Below, piece by piece: positions 15,128-23,100 of a stretch of DNA of 42,788 nt (its first letter is position 1; each line of letters starts with the position of its first letter). Location of the stretch: contig QNBX01000017.1 in the NCBI GenBank assembly GCA_003644265.1, positions 1-42,788 of the forward strand, read 5' to 3'. The notes under the pieces are model-generated. The model did not search any database and was not told where the DNA came from. It saw only the letters and a list, made by a program, of their open reading frames with translations. The position numbers and the translations under genes were made by a program. This stretch comes from Planctomycetota bacterium (GTDB lineage: Bacteria; Planctomycetota; B15-G4).

Positions 15128-16153
15128 ATGCTCGCTCGCCCATCGCTGTCCGGGTCGTCGCTGTCGAGGTCGTCTCTGCTGCGAGCTGCGAGGTCACGCG
15201 CGTCGCGAAGTCCGAGGTCGACGCGGTCACTGGCTGTGCTGATGGTGGGTCTGCTGGCGCTGGGCAGCGCTTGCGCCGCCGACGAGGCGCAGCGCTCCGG
15301 CGCGCTGCGGGAGCCGGCTGAGGTGCGCGACCCGGCCTGCGACCCGGTCTACGCCGAGGCCTTCGACGCGTGGCGTCACGAGCGCGAGTCCGGGCTGCGA
15401 GACCCCGAGGGCTACCTGGGCCTGGCCGGTCTGTATTGGCTCGCGTCCGGCAGCAACGTCGTGGGCTGCGACCCGGGCTCCGATGTGGTCTTGCCCGAGG
15501 GGCGTGGGCCGGGCCGGGTGGGCGTCATCAGCCTGAGCGAAGGCCGCGCCGTACTCACGGTGGAGCCCGGCGTGTACGTCACGCACAACGGCCGTCCGGT
15601 GACCGAGATGGAGCTGTCCTTCAACAGCGCCACCCCTTGCCGGGTGGGGCAGCTGTCCTTCCACCTGATCGAGCGCGGCGTGCGCGTGGGCCTGCGCTTG
15701 CGCGACCCGCAGAGTCCGGTGCTGGCCGCCTACGACGGCACCGAGGTCTGGCCGCCGCGCGACGCGTGGCGCGTGCCGGCGCGCTATGTGCCCAGCACCA
15801 TCCCGCGCATCGTGAACATCCCCAACGTGCTGGGCAGCTCCTACCAGGAGCCCGAGCTGGGGAGGCTCGAGTTCGAGTTGGACGGCGCGCGGCACACGCT
15901 GGTGGTCACCGGCAGCGGCGCCGAGAGCCTGTTCGTCATCTTCGGTGACGAGAGCAACGGCCGCGGCAGCTACTCGGGCGGACGCTTCCTGCGTGTGCCC
16001 CCCGCGGACGACCTGGGAAGCACCCTGATCGACTTCAACCGCGCCTACAATCCGCCCTGCGCGTACAGCCCGTTCACCACCTGTCCGCTGCCTCCCGAGG
16101 GCAACCTGCTGCCCTTTGCGGTGACGGCCGGCGAGCGCGCCTGGGAGCACTGA
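15128..16153 (+). CDS. DUF1684 exported protein
   Basis: This 341-residue protein matches DUF1684: GYLGLAGLYWLASGSNVVG near the start of the domain, GLRLRDPQSPVLAAYDGTEV, DAWRVPARYVP, and the strong C-terminal signature TLIDFNRAYNPPCAYSPFTT plus CPLPPEGNLLPFAVTAGE. The N terminus has a long Ser/Arg-rich region and then a hydrophobic segment, LAVLMVGLLALGSAC, giving a signal peptide with a possible but imperfect lipobox (GSAC). ATG 15128 was preferred to ATG 15089 because AAGGAG (15115-15120) lies seven bases before it. The 76-base gap to the divergent H-box gene probably holds both promoters. The family's function is unknown. Confidence 0.88.
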   Translation: MLARPSLSGSSLSRSSLLRAARSRASRSPRSTRSLAVLMVGLLALGSACAADEAQRSGALREPAEVRDPACDPVYAEAFDAWRHERESGLRDPEGYLGLAGLYWLASGSNVVGCDPGSDVVLPEGRGPGRVGVISLSEGRAVLTVEPGVYVTHNGRPVTEMELSFNSATPCRVGQLSFHLIERGVRVGLRLRDPQSPVLAAYDGTEVWPPRDAWRVPARYVPSTIPRIVNIPNVLGSSYQEPELGRLEFELDGARHTLVVTGSGAESLFVIFGDESNGRGSYSGGRFLRVPPADDLGSTLIDFNRAYNPPCAYSPFTTCPLPPEGNLLPFAVTAGERAWEH

Positions 16154-16159
16154 GCACAC

Positions 16160-16189
16160 CACGGGGCCGCCGGGGCGTGCGGCGCCGTG
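16160..16189. terminator. Bidirectional hairpin between convergent genes
   Basis: The arms cacggggccg and cggcgccgtg pair at nine of ten positions around a ten-base loop. They fill almost the whole 40-base gap between the stops of the DUF1684 gene and the permease gene. There is no U-tract. Confidence 0.5.
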
Positions 16190-16193
16190 TCCG

Positions 16194-18002
16194 TCAGAGC
16201 AGCAGCGCCAGGCCGCCGATGGCCACCGCGGCCACCACCAGGCTCATCAGCGCGCCGACCTTCAGGAAGTCGCGCAGCCTGTAGCCGCCGGGCGCCAGCA
16301 CCATCAGGTGACACTGGTTGGAGTAGGGCATGAGGAAGGCGCAGCCGCAGCCGTAGGCCACCGCCAGCAGGGGCGTGGTGACGGGCAGTCCCAGGGTGGC
16401 ACCGACGGCGGTGGCCACCGGCGCGAGGATCACGGCGGCGGCGGCGTTGCTGCTGGCCATGGTCACCGTAGCGGCCGCAGCGAACAGACAGGCCAGGGCG
16501 GCGGGCTCGCCCAGGCCCGCCGTGAGCCACAGCAAGCCGTGGGCGGCATGTGTGGCCACGCCGTGCACGGCCAGCGCGTGACCCAGGGGCAGGGTGCCCA
16601 CCACCAGCGCCAGCACGCGCCAGTCGATGGCGCGCGCCGCCTCCTTGGCGCTGACGCAGCCGCTGAGCACCGTCAGCAGCGCGGCCAGCAGGGCGCTGAT
16701 GGCCAGGGGCGCCAGGTCCAGCACCGGCGGCAGCAGCGCCAGCGCCAGCAGGGCCAGGGCGAGCGGCGCCTTGCGTACGTCGCGCCCGCCGTCGTCGCCG
16801 GAGAGCACCACGAAGTCCGGGCTCTCGCGCAGGCGCCGGACGGCGCTGGCCGATCCGGTCACCAGCAGCGTGTCGCCCATCTCCAGGGGCGTGGTGGAGA
16901 TGCCCGCCGCCAGCTTGTCGTCGCCGCGCCAGACGGTCAGCACCGACACGCGGTACTGCCGCCGGAAGCCCACCTCGTGCAGGGTCTTGCCCACCGCCGC
17001 CGAGTGCGGCCCCACCAGCACCTCAGCCAGCCGGATGCCCTGGTCGAGCACGGCCTCCACATGGTGTGCGCCCGTGAGGCCGATGCGCGTCTGCTGCTCC
17101 TCCGCCAGCTGCCAGAGGTTCTCGGTCTCGCCCTCCATGTAGAGGTCGTCACCGACCTGCAGCACGAGGTCGCTGGTGGGCACGTGCCAGTGCAGGCCGA
17201 GTCCGGCGCGGCGACCGATCAGCACCACTACCACGTCGTAGCGATCCGCCAGGCGCAGCTCGAACATGGCCTTGCCCGCCAGCAGGCTGCCCTCTTCGAC
17301 GCGCAGTCGGGTGAGATTCTCGGCCAGGCCGTACTCGTGCGCCAGACGCCCGGGCAGGCCGCCGCGGGTGAAGCGCTCGCGGGTGGGAGCGCGGGGCAGC
17401 AGCCTGCGACCGGGTCCGGCCAGGGTCAGCGCGCCCACCAACGCGATGGGCAGGCCCACCACGGCAAAGTCGAACATGTGGAAGCCGCTGCCCGTGGTGG
17501 CGCGCAGGTGCTCGCTCAACAGCAGGTTGGGGGCCGTCGCGATCAGCGTCAGGTTGCCGCCCAGCACGGCCGCGAACGAGGTGGGCAGCATCAGTCGCGA
17601 GACCGGCACGCTCGAGCGCTGCGCCAGGGCCACGATGCCCGGCAGCATGACCGCCACGGCCGCGGCGTTGGGCATGAACGCGCTCATGAGCACCACGGCC
17701 AGGCAGACCACGAGCACCAGCCGGCCCTCGCTCCCGGCTCCCATGCGCTCCACACGGCGCGCCAGCAGCTCGGCCACGCCGCTCTCCTGCAGCGCGGCGC
17801 CCAGTACGAACACGGCCGCCAGCGCGATCACCGCCTGGTTGCCGAAGCCGGACAGGGCCACCTCGGCGTCCGGCACCGTCCCCGTCAGGAACAGCGCCAG
17901 AGGAATGGCGATGGCCGTGGCCTCCAGCGGCAGGCGTCGGCTGATGAACAGCGCCGCCGCCGCGACGAGGATGGCGAGGGCGATCCAGCCGTGGAGTGTC
18001 AC
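16194..18002 (-). CDS. SLC13-family permease with two RCK_C domains
   Basis: This is a 602-residue inner-membrane transporter. About 11 hydrophobic segments in two halves are separated by a cytoplasmic insert with two RCK_C (TrkA-C) regulatory domains at roughly residues 200-370. Typical DASS/SLC13 sequences are SGFGNQAVIALAAVFVLGAA, SAFMPNAAAVAVMLP, LMLPTSFAAVLGGNLTLIAT and, in the second half, MASSNAAAAVILAPVATAVG. The family moves di-/tricarboxylates, sulfate or related anions, usually with Na+ or H+; the substrate is not readable here. GTG 18002 was chosen because it lies ten bases after the kinase stop. An in-frame GTG at 18044 would overlap the kinase by 32 bases. Confidence 0.85.
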   Translation of the reverse strand: MTLHGWIALAILVAAAALFISRRLPLEATAIAIPLALFLTGTVPDAEVALSGFGNQAVIALAAVFVLGAALQESGVAELLARRVERMGAGSEGRLVLVVCLAVVLMSAFMPNAAAVAVMLPGIVALAQRSSVPVSRLMLPTSFAAVLGGNLTLIATAPNLLLSEHLRATTGSGFHMFDFAVVGLPIALVGALTLAGPGRRLLPRAPTRERFTRGGLPGRLAHEYGLAENLTRLRVEEGSLLAGKAMFELRLADRYDVVVVLIGRRAGLGLHWHVPTSDLVLQVGDDLYMEGETENLWQLAEEQQTRIGLTGAHHVEAVLDQGIRLAEVLVGPHSAAVGKTLHEVGFRRQYRVSVLTVWRGDDKLAAGISTTPLEMGDTLLVTGSASAVRRLRESPDFVVLSGDDGGRDVRKAPLALALLALALLPPVLDLAPLAISALLAALLTVLSGCVSAKEAARAIDWRVLALVVGTLPLGHALAVHGVATHAAHGLLWLTAGLGEPAALACLFAAAATVTMASSNAAAAVILAPVATAVGATLGLPVTTPLLAVAYGCGCAFLMPYSNQCHLMVLAPGGYRLRDFLKVGALMSLVVAAVAIGGLALLL

Positions 18003-18012
18003 GCTGGCCAGC

Positions 18013-19128
18013 CTACAGCGCGGCCACCCGGCGCTCCAGCTCACTGCGGCGCCTGAGCAGGGCGGTTGCCAGGGCCAGCTGGTTGCGCGCCCGTCGCAGG
18101 TTGTGCCCGGGGGCCGGGATACGGAAGTAGCGGTCCCCGTCCAGGTGGTCGGCCAGGAAGCGCAGGCCCTGTTCGAAGGTGATCAGCAGGCCGGCGAAGA
18201 CCAGGTGCTCGCGCTCGGGCCGGGTCAGCGCGTCGCCGAACTCATGCAACCAGCCTGCGGTGGCGGCGTCGAACAGCGGCAAATCGACGTCCACGCCCGC
18301 GTCCGCCGTGCGGTCCTCGCCCGCGCTGCTGGTCATGGAACGCAGCAGGTCGCCCGCGTCGTGCAGGGCCGAGCCGGGCATGACCGTGTCGAGGTCGATC
18401 ACGCACAGGCCCTCGCCGGTGGTCACATCGAACAGCACGTTGGCGGGCTTGGCGTCGTTGTGCACGGCGCGCTCGGGCAGCTCGCCCGCGGCCGCCAGTG
18501 CCGGCAGGACCTGGGCCAGTTCCGCGTGCTCGCGGCAGAAGGCCAGCTCGGTACGGCAGCCCCCGGCGCGCCCGGCCGCATCTTGCTCGGCGGCGCGCTC
18601 CAGCTGCTCCAGGCGCCAGGCCGTGTCGTGAAAGCGCGGGATGGTGAGCGCCAGGCTCGAGGCGTCGAAGTCATGCAGCCGGCGCGCGAAGGCCCCGTAG
18701 GCCGCGGCCGCCGCCCGGGCCTGATCGGGGCCCGACACGCTGGTGACGGACTCGGTGCCCTCGATGAATTGGAACAGTCGCCACCACTGGCCCTGCTCGT
18801 CTCGCAGGCAGGCCGCGCCGCTGGCGGGCGGCACCAGGGTCAGCACGCGCCGCGAGCTGTCCAGCGCGCCCTCGGCCACCAACGCCCGGCGCAGGTGGCA
18901 GCTCACGGCCTCGATGTTGCGCATGACCGCCGGCGGGTCGGAGAACACGTGGGCGTTCATGGTCTGCAGTAGGAAGCGCCGGCGCTGCAGGCCCGCCAGC
19001 ACCTCGACCTTGAAGCTGTCGTGGATGTGCCCGCCGGCCTGATGCGCGGCCGCCACCACGCGCCCGGGCACCGCGAAGCGCGCCACCACGTCGCTCAGCA
19101 GCGCGAGGTCGAGGGACTCGCCCCTCAC
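18013..19128 (-). CDS. N-acetylhexosamine 1-kinase-like (APH-fold) kinase
   Basis: This 371-residue kinase has the aminoglycoside phosphotransferase fold. Its sequence follows the NahK pattern: GGHIHDSFKVEV, RFLLQTMNAHVFSDPPAVM, WWRLFQFIEG, LTIPRFHDTAWRLEQLERA, the catalytic HNDAKPANVLFD (residues 223-234) and IDLDTVMPGSALHDAGD, with the metal-binding Asp. NahK phosphorylates N-acetylhexosamines at C1 with ATP; the product could feed UDP-sugar synthesis. The start is GTG 19128, whose GTGA overlaps the stop of the aminotransferase gene; longer frames run backwards through that gene and are not credible. The exact substrate is inferred from resemblance and not certain. Confidence 0.78.
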   Translation of the reverse strand: MRGESLDLALLSDVVARFAVPGRVVAAAHQAGGHIHDSFKVEVLAGLQRRRFLLQTMNAHVFSDPPAVMRNIEAVSCHLRRALVAEGALDSSRRVLTLVPPASGAACLRDEQGQWWRLFQFIEGTESVTSVSGPDQARAAAAAYGAFARRLHDFDASSLALTIPRFHDTAWRLEQLERAAEQDAAGRAGGCRTELAFCREHAELAQVLPALAAAGELPERAVHNDAKPANVLFDVTTGEGLCVIDLDTVMPGSALHDAGDLLRSMTSSAGEDRTADAGVDVDLPLFDAATAGWLHEFGDALTRPEREHLVFAGLLITFEQGLRFLADHLDGDRYFRIPAPGHNLRRARNQLALATALLRRRSELERRVAAL

Positions 19129-20027
19129 GGCACCACGACCACGCCTTCGCTGGCGGTGCGCAAGGCGTAGAGCTGGGACAGGCGCCGGGTCATGGGGCCG
19201 CTGTGGTCGCTCCCGATCGGGCGCCCGTCGATACACGTGACCGCGGCCAGCTCGCCCATGGTGCCGGTGCAGAAGACCTCGTCGGCGCGGTAGAACTCCG
19301 CCAGCGAGAGGTCGCGCACTTCGCAGGGGATGTCGTGCGCGGCGCACAGCTCCAGTACGGTGGCGCGGGTGATGCCCTCAGGGCAGCCCACGCAGCGTGG
19401 CGTGAGCAGCCCGCCGTTCGACACGGCAAACAGATGCGTGGCGTTGGTCTCGGCCACGCAGCCGGCCTGGTCCAGCACGATGGCGTCGTCGGCCCCCGCC
19501 GCGTTGGCCTCCAGCTTGGCCAGGATCGACGGCAGCAGGTTGTTGTGGTGGATCTTGGGGTCCAGCACGTCCGGCCCGGGCCGGCGCACGGAGCTGGTCA
19601 TGAGCGTGAGCCCGCGCTTGTCGTAGACCGGCGCCTTCCACTCGGCCAGCACGATCAGGGTGGGGCCCATGCTGTTGAGCCGCGGGTCCATGCCCGAGGT
19701 GAGCTTCTCGCCGCGCGACAGGGTCAGGCGCAGGTGCACGCCGTCGCGCATGCCGTTGGCCTCCAGCGTCATGCGGATCTGTTCCAGCAGCTCGTCGCGG
19801 GTGGGGATCTGCGTGAAGGCCAGGGCCAGGGCCGAGTGACGCAGGCGCGCCAGGTGCTCGTCCAGCTTGAAGATGCGTCCGTCGTACAGGCGCAGGCCCT
19901 CCCACACGCCGTCGCCGCCCTGGGCCAGCGAGTCAAAGGGCGAGATGCGCGCCTGGTCGCGGTGGAACAGTTCCCCGTTCACGTTGACCAGCAGGTCGCG
20001 GTTGCGTTCGTCGAAGGTCTGCAGCAT
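19125..20027 (-). CDS. Class IV (branched-chain amino acid-type) aminotransferase
   Basis: The 300-residue PLP enzyme is of fold type IV. The N-terminal part shows the gateway NVNGELFHRDQARISPFDS and GVWEGLRLYDGRIFKL. K158 in DPKIHHNNLLPSILAKLEA is the expected Schiff-base lysine, E193 in VAETNATHLFAV the conserved Glu, and CPEGITRATVLEL the phosphate-binding turn. Branched-chain aminotransferase is the most likely activity, but D-amino acid or ADC-lyase-type activity is possible because HHNN differs from the usual TTNYL-like segment. It starts nine bases after the sulfotransferase-like gene and overlaps the downstream kinase, so the three are cotranscribed. Confidence 0.85.
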   Translation of the reverse strand: MLQTFDERNRDLLVNVNGELFHRDQARISPFDSLAQGGDGVWEGLRLYDGRIFKLDEHLARLRHSALALAFTQIPTRDELLEQIRMTLEANGMRDGVHLRLTLSRGEKLTSGMDPRLNSMGPTLIVLAEWKAPVYDKRGLTLMTSSVRRPGPDVLDPKIHHNNLLPSILAKLEANAAGADDAIVLDQAGCVAETNATHLFAVSNGGLLTPRCVGCPEGITRATVLELCAAHDIPCEVRDLSLAEFYRADEVFCTGTMGELAAVTCIDGRPIGSDHSGPMTRRLSQLYALRTASEGVVVVP

Positions 20028-20036
20028 GGCAGCGGC

Positions 20037-20768
20037 TCAGGCGGTCAGGCGATGGGCGGCCAGGTGTTCGTACAGCGGCAGGCAGCGCCGGTGCAGGGCG
20101 GTCAGGTGTGGATTGAGCGCGGGCTGGCGCGGCCGCGGGCTGGCAAAGCAGGTGGAGGCCGCCACCGCGTCGTACCACGCCGGCGCCCAGACGCCGTCCG
20201 TGGCGTGGATGCCGGGCTCCCAGCGCAGCATGGCGGGGTCCCAGGCGATGTCCAACCGCGCGCACAGCGCCGCCAGCAGGCCGGGCGGGTCCGCCAGCAG
20301 CTCGGCGCCGTCCAGCACGGCAGGCGAGGTCCCGGCGGTGCGCAGCTCGTCAAACAACGCCACCTGCTGGGGCAGCCCGGTGTCCGCGAGCTCTGGCTCG
20401 GGCGTCACGCGCACCAGCGACGCCAGCATCTCGTCCGGCCGCCGGATCAGGAAGGCGTGGCTCAAGCCTCCCAGCCACTGCCGGCCGACGCCGTCCAGCA
20501 GGTGGTGCGCCATGTGCTTCTGATAGAAGACCGCGCGGCCGTGGGGCACCGGGCCCGTGAGCTGCTCGGCCACGGCGCGCCAGTCGCTGGGCTGCGACTC
20601 CATGACCTGCTGCGCCAAGGGGTGGGCCAGGCCCGTCTGCGCCAGGTAGTGCGCGTACAGAGGCTCGTCACAGACGGCTGTGTCCGCGCGGCTGGCGAAG
20701 CTGCGCATGAGCGCCGTGGAGACGTTGCGCGGACCGGACCACATGGCGACGCGGACAGGATCAGTCAT
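20037..20768 (-). CDS. Sulfotransferase-like P-loop protein
   Basis: This 243-residue cytosolic protein has the PAPS sulfotransferase fold. MWSGPRNVSTALMRSFASR (residues 9-27) is the 5'-phosphosulfate-binding loop, and FLIRRPDEMLASL is the 3'-phosphate-binding segment with the family Arg. DEPLYAHYL is a conserved substrate-side motif. Genes of this kind occur next to class IV aminotransferases, and plants encode a fusion of the two annotated as BCAT-like protein. The ATG at 20768 was chosen because MTDPVRVAMWSGPR has the usual length before the P-loop; no clear Shine-Dalgarno precedes it. The substrate is unknown and kinase activity cannot be excluded. Confidence 0.75.
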   Translation of the reverse strand: MTDPVRVAMWSGPRNVSTALMRSFASRADTAVCDEPLYAHYLAQTGLAHPLAQQVMESQPSDWRAVAEQLTGPVPHGRAVFYQKHMAHHLLDGVGRQWLGGLSHAFLIRRPDEMLASLVRVTPEPELADTGLPQQVALFDELRTAGTSPAVLDGAELLADPPGLLAALCARLDIAWDPAMLRWEPGIHATDGVWAPAWYDAVAASTCFASPRPRQPALNPHLTALHRRCLPLYEHLAAHRLTA

Positions 20769-20824
20769 GGCGCGGGGCGGGCTCGCACGAGGGTCCCGCA
20801 GGGTCACGCCGGCGAGCGCCCGGG

Positions 20825-21919
20825 TCAATCACCGAAGCTGGTGGCGAGCTGTCGCGCCGCGCGGATCAGCGGGTGTTCGAGGGGCACCTTGCGTTGCTTG
20901 TTGGCGGGCTCGCTCAGGTCGATGTCCACGGCGTCGAAGCCGTGCCGGGCCACCATGCGTCCGCTGCGTCCCTCCACCAACAGCTGGCAGGCGCGCGCGC
21001 CGAACTCCGTGGCCAGCACCCGGTCTGCGGCGATGGGGGGGCCGCCGCGCTGCACGTGCCCCAGCACCACGTGGCGCGCCACCACGCCCAGGCGCTGCTC
21101 CACCTCCAGCGCCACCTGCTGCGCCAGGCCGCCGAGCCGGATGGGGTCGGGCGAGTCCTCCACGCGCCGCGCCACAACCTGATCGCCGCCCAGGGGGGCG
21201 GCGCCCTCGGATACGCAGATCACCGTGAAGCGCTTGCCCCGCGCGCGACGTCGCTCGATGGCGTCGCAGATGCTCTGCCACGAGAACGGGATCTCGGGCA
21301 GCAGGATCACGTCGGAGCCGCTGGCCACGCCGCTGTGCAGCGCCAACCAGCCCGCGTTGCGGCCCATGACCTCCACGGCGATGACGCGGTGGTGGCTGGC
21401 CGCCGTGGTGTGCACCCGGTCGAGGGCGTCGGTGGCGGTGGCCGCCGCGGTCAGGAAGCCAAACGTGAGATCGGTGCCCCAGACGTCGTTGTCGATGGTC
21501 TTGGGCACGCCCACGCAGCTCACGCCGGCCTCAACGAAGGGCTGCGCCAGGGACATGGTGCCGTCGCCCCCGATGAGCACCAGGGCCTCGGCGCCCCAGT
21601 CGTCCAGGTGGCCCAGGCAGCGCTCGGTCACGTCCGCGTAGAGCGGCTCGCCGGCGGCGTCGATGCCCGTGCGCCAGTGGGTGGGGTCGGCGGTGTTGCT
21701 GCTGCCCAGGATGGTGCCGCCGTCGGTGAGGATGTTGGAGACGTCGGCGTCATCCAGCGGGCGGGCGCGCCCCTCGATCAGACCCAGGTAGCCGTCCTCG
21801 ATGCCCAGCACCTCGATCTCGTGGCTGAGAGCGGTCTTGGTCACGGCGCGGATCACGGCGTTGAGGCCGGGGCAGTCGCCGCCGCCGGTGAGTACGCCGA
21901 TGCGTCGGGGCTTGGTCAT
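20825..21919 (-). CDS. pfkA: 6-phosphofructokinase (group III type)
   Basis: The 364-residue enzyme phosphorylates fructose 6-phosphate in glycolysis. The motifs are TGGGDCPGLNAVIRAV at the N terminus, GGDGT at 117-121, PKTIDND at 139-145 with the catalytic Asp, MGRNAGWLAL, and HVQRGGPP. Gly in GGDGT favours ATP as donor, whereas Lys in PKTIDND is typical of pyrophosphate enzymes. This mix is characteristic of group III PFKs, whose donor has to be measured. The gene follows the OmpR-type regulator by 30 bases and leads the amino-transferase/kinase train on the minus strand. Confidence 0.92.
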   Translation of the reverse strand: MTKPRRIGVLTGGGDCPGLNAVIRAVTKTALSHEIEVLGIEDGYLGLIEGRARPLDDADVSNILTDGGTILGSSNTADPTHWRTGIDAAGEPLYADVTERCLGHLDDWGAEALVLIGGDGTMSLAQPFVEAGVSCVGVPKTIDNDVWGTDLTFGFLTAAATATDALDRVHTTAASHHRVIAVEVMGRNAGWLALHSGVASGSDVILLPEIPFSWQSICDAIERRRARGKRFTVICVSEGAAPLGGDQVVARRVEDSPDPIRLGGLAQQVALEVEQRLGVVARHVVLGHVQRGGPPIAADRVLATEFGARACQLLVEGRSGRMVARHGFDAVDIDLSEPANKQRKVPLEHPLIRAARQLATSFGD

Positions 21920-21949
21920 GGGTCAGGTCTCGCTCGTGGGGGTGGGCAC

Positions 21950-22645
21950 CTATGCCGTCCCGTCTCGCTCGCCCACCGCGGGGGCCGTGAGCCGGAAACC
22001 CTGGCCGCGCACGCTCTCGATGCAGGGCGGGCCCAGCTTGTCGAGCTTGCGGCGCAGGCGGCCCATCTGCACGTCAATCAGGTTGGTGCCGGGGTCGAAG
22101 TCCACGTTCCAGATCTGCGCCAGCAGGGTCTGGCGGGACACCACGGCGCCCTTGGCCCGGGCCAGCACGGTCAGCAGCTCGAACTCCCGGGGCGAGAGCT
22201 CCACCGCGCCGTCCCCCCGAAAGGCCCGCTGGCGGCCCAGATCGACGCGCACGTCGCCGTACTCGATCAGCGTGTTGTCCTGGCGCCGGAGCACGGCCGC
22301 GATCCGGGCCCGCAACTCCTCGAGGGCAAAAGGCTTGACCAGCCAGTCGTCGGCGCCGGCGGCCAAGCCCTCGACCTTCTCGGCCACGGCGCCTCGAGCG
22401 GTGACGAACACCACCGGCACCCGGGCGCCCTGCTGGCGCAGCTCGGCGAGCAGGGCCAGGCCGCTGGTGCCGGGCATGCTCACGTCCAGGACCACCAGGT
22501 CGAAGTGGCCCCTGGGCAGGTCCGCCAGGGTCTGCCGGGCCGCGTCAGCGCTCTCGGCGCAGGTCACGCTGGCCTCATCGGAACTCAGCCCGCGCTCCAG
22601 CAGCCGGCGGTACTCCGGGTCGTCATCTACGATGAGGAAGCGCAT
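21950..22645 (-). CDS. OmpR-family response regulator
   Basis: The 231-residue regulator has a complete receiver (FLIVDDDPEY, phosphoacceptor in LVVLDVSMPG, VVFVTARG, WLVKPF) and a C-terminal winged helix: LSPREFELLTVLARAKGAVV, ILDVQ-like NLIDVQMGRLRRKLD and RGQGFRLT. It binds DNA, probably as a dimer after phosphorylation. No histidine kinase is adjacent; the nearest candidate partner is the 132-residue H-box protein at 23,101-23,499 on the same strand. A 9-bp inverted repeat lies just before the start. It is the first gene of the minus-strand train that includes phosphofructokinase. Confidence 0.93.
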   Translation of the reverse strand: MRFLIVDDDPEYRRLLERGLSSDEASVTCAESADAARQTLADLPRGHFDLVVLDVSMPGTSGLALLAELRQQGARVPVVFVTARGAVAEKVEGLAAGADDWLVKPFALEELRARIAAVLRRQDNTLIEYGDVRVDLGRQRAFRGDGAVELSPREFELLTVLARAKGAVVSRQTLLAQIWNVDFDPGTNLIDVQMGRLRRKLDKLGPPCIESVRGQGFRLTAPAVGERDGTA

Positions 22646-22653
22646 GCGGTCTC

Positions 22654-22673
22654 GCGGGCCGCCAGCGGCCCGC
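22654..22673 (-). promoter_or_regulatory. 9-bp hairpin directly upstream of the OmpR-type gene
   Basis: gcgggccgc and gcggcccgc are perfect complements with a two-base loop. The hairpin ends nine bases before the ATG on the minus strand, where a ribosome binding site should be, and no Shine-Dalgarno is visible. It may limit translation, or be a DNA-binding site. Confidence 0.4.
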
Positions 22674-22857
22674 CCCTCGAAATCAGCTCCCGTGACCTTC
22701 AGCCCACTAACCAGACTGTCATGTTCAGGGAGTACGAACCAGGGCTAGTGTTGCTGTGAGCCCAGTCGCGGGTGGCCATTCTTCCCGGAGGCCGCCCGGA
22801 GCAGACAGCTGGGCTCAGGAATGACATCAGAGGTGCAGGGCTGGCCGGCGCAGTGCC

Positions 22858-22873
22858 CTTCCCGATCGGGAAG
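22858..22873. promoter_or_regulatory. 16-base perfect palindrome
   Basis: CTTCCCGATCGGGAAG is its own reverse complement. With no loop it suits a dimeric DNA-binding protein better than an RNA hairpin. It lies about 210 bases upstream of the OmpR-type gene. Which protein binds is unknown. Confidence 0.4.
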
Positions 22874-22984
22874 CGAGCACGCGCGCGCGGTACTCTTCCC
22901 TTCTTCCCCAGTTCTCTTCCGCACGACTGGTCCTGCCCCTCTCTTTCTGCGCCGGTGCGACGGCACGGAGATGAGCTTCCATTT

Positions 22985-23026
22985 CGAGCCCGGTGACAGC
23001 TTCTGTCCGCCGGGCTCGTTCTCTTT
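22985..23026 (+). terminator. Stem-loop with T-rich tail, plus strand
   Basis: The arms cgagcccgg (22985-22993) and ccgggctcg (23010-23018) pair perfectly. Inside, gacag pairs with ctgtc around a three-base loop, giving 14 pairs with a small bulge. TTCTCTTT follows. This is a good intrinsic terminator in the plus direction, yet no plus-strand gene ends before it. Confidence 0.55.
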
Positions 23027-23100
23027 CCGGCCGGGGGCGGGCTGAGGCCAGGGCCCGGCGGGGGCGGGAGGCGTTCCGACAGCGGACGCGGGGCAGCGGC

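Larger units (their letters stand above)
22646..23100. other. Intergenic region with palindrome and orphan terminator
   Basis: No supported gene lies here. The 455 bases separate the H-box gene from the OmpR-type regulator gene, both on the minus strand. The region is less GC-rich than its surroundings around 22,880-22,950 (pyrimidine-rich, TTCTTCC-like). It holds a leader hairpin, a 16-base perfect palindrome and, on the plus strand, a stem-loop with a T-rich tail that does not follow any annotated plus-strand gene. Confidence 0.5.

Noticed and set aside
18003..18044. Longer start (GTG 18044) for the SLC13 permease
   Set aside because: It would overlap the kinase gene by 32 bases and adds a Trp/Arg/Cys-containing segment before the first membrane helix; GTG 18002 fits the operon spacing.
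19129..19347. Extended N terminus of the NahK-like kinase
   Set aside because: It would lie entirely within the aminotransferase gene and is Arg/His/Pro-rich; GTG 19128 gives a GTGA overlap and a normal kinase N terminus.
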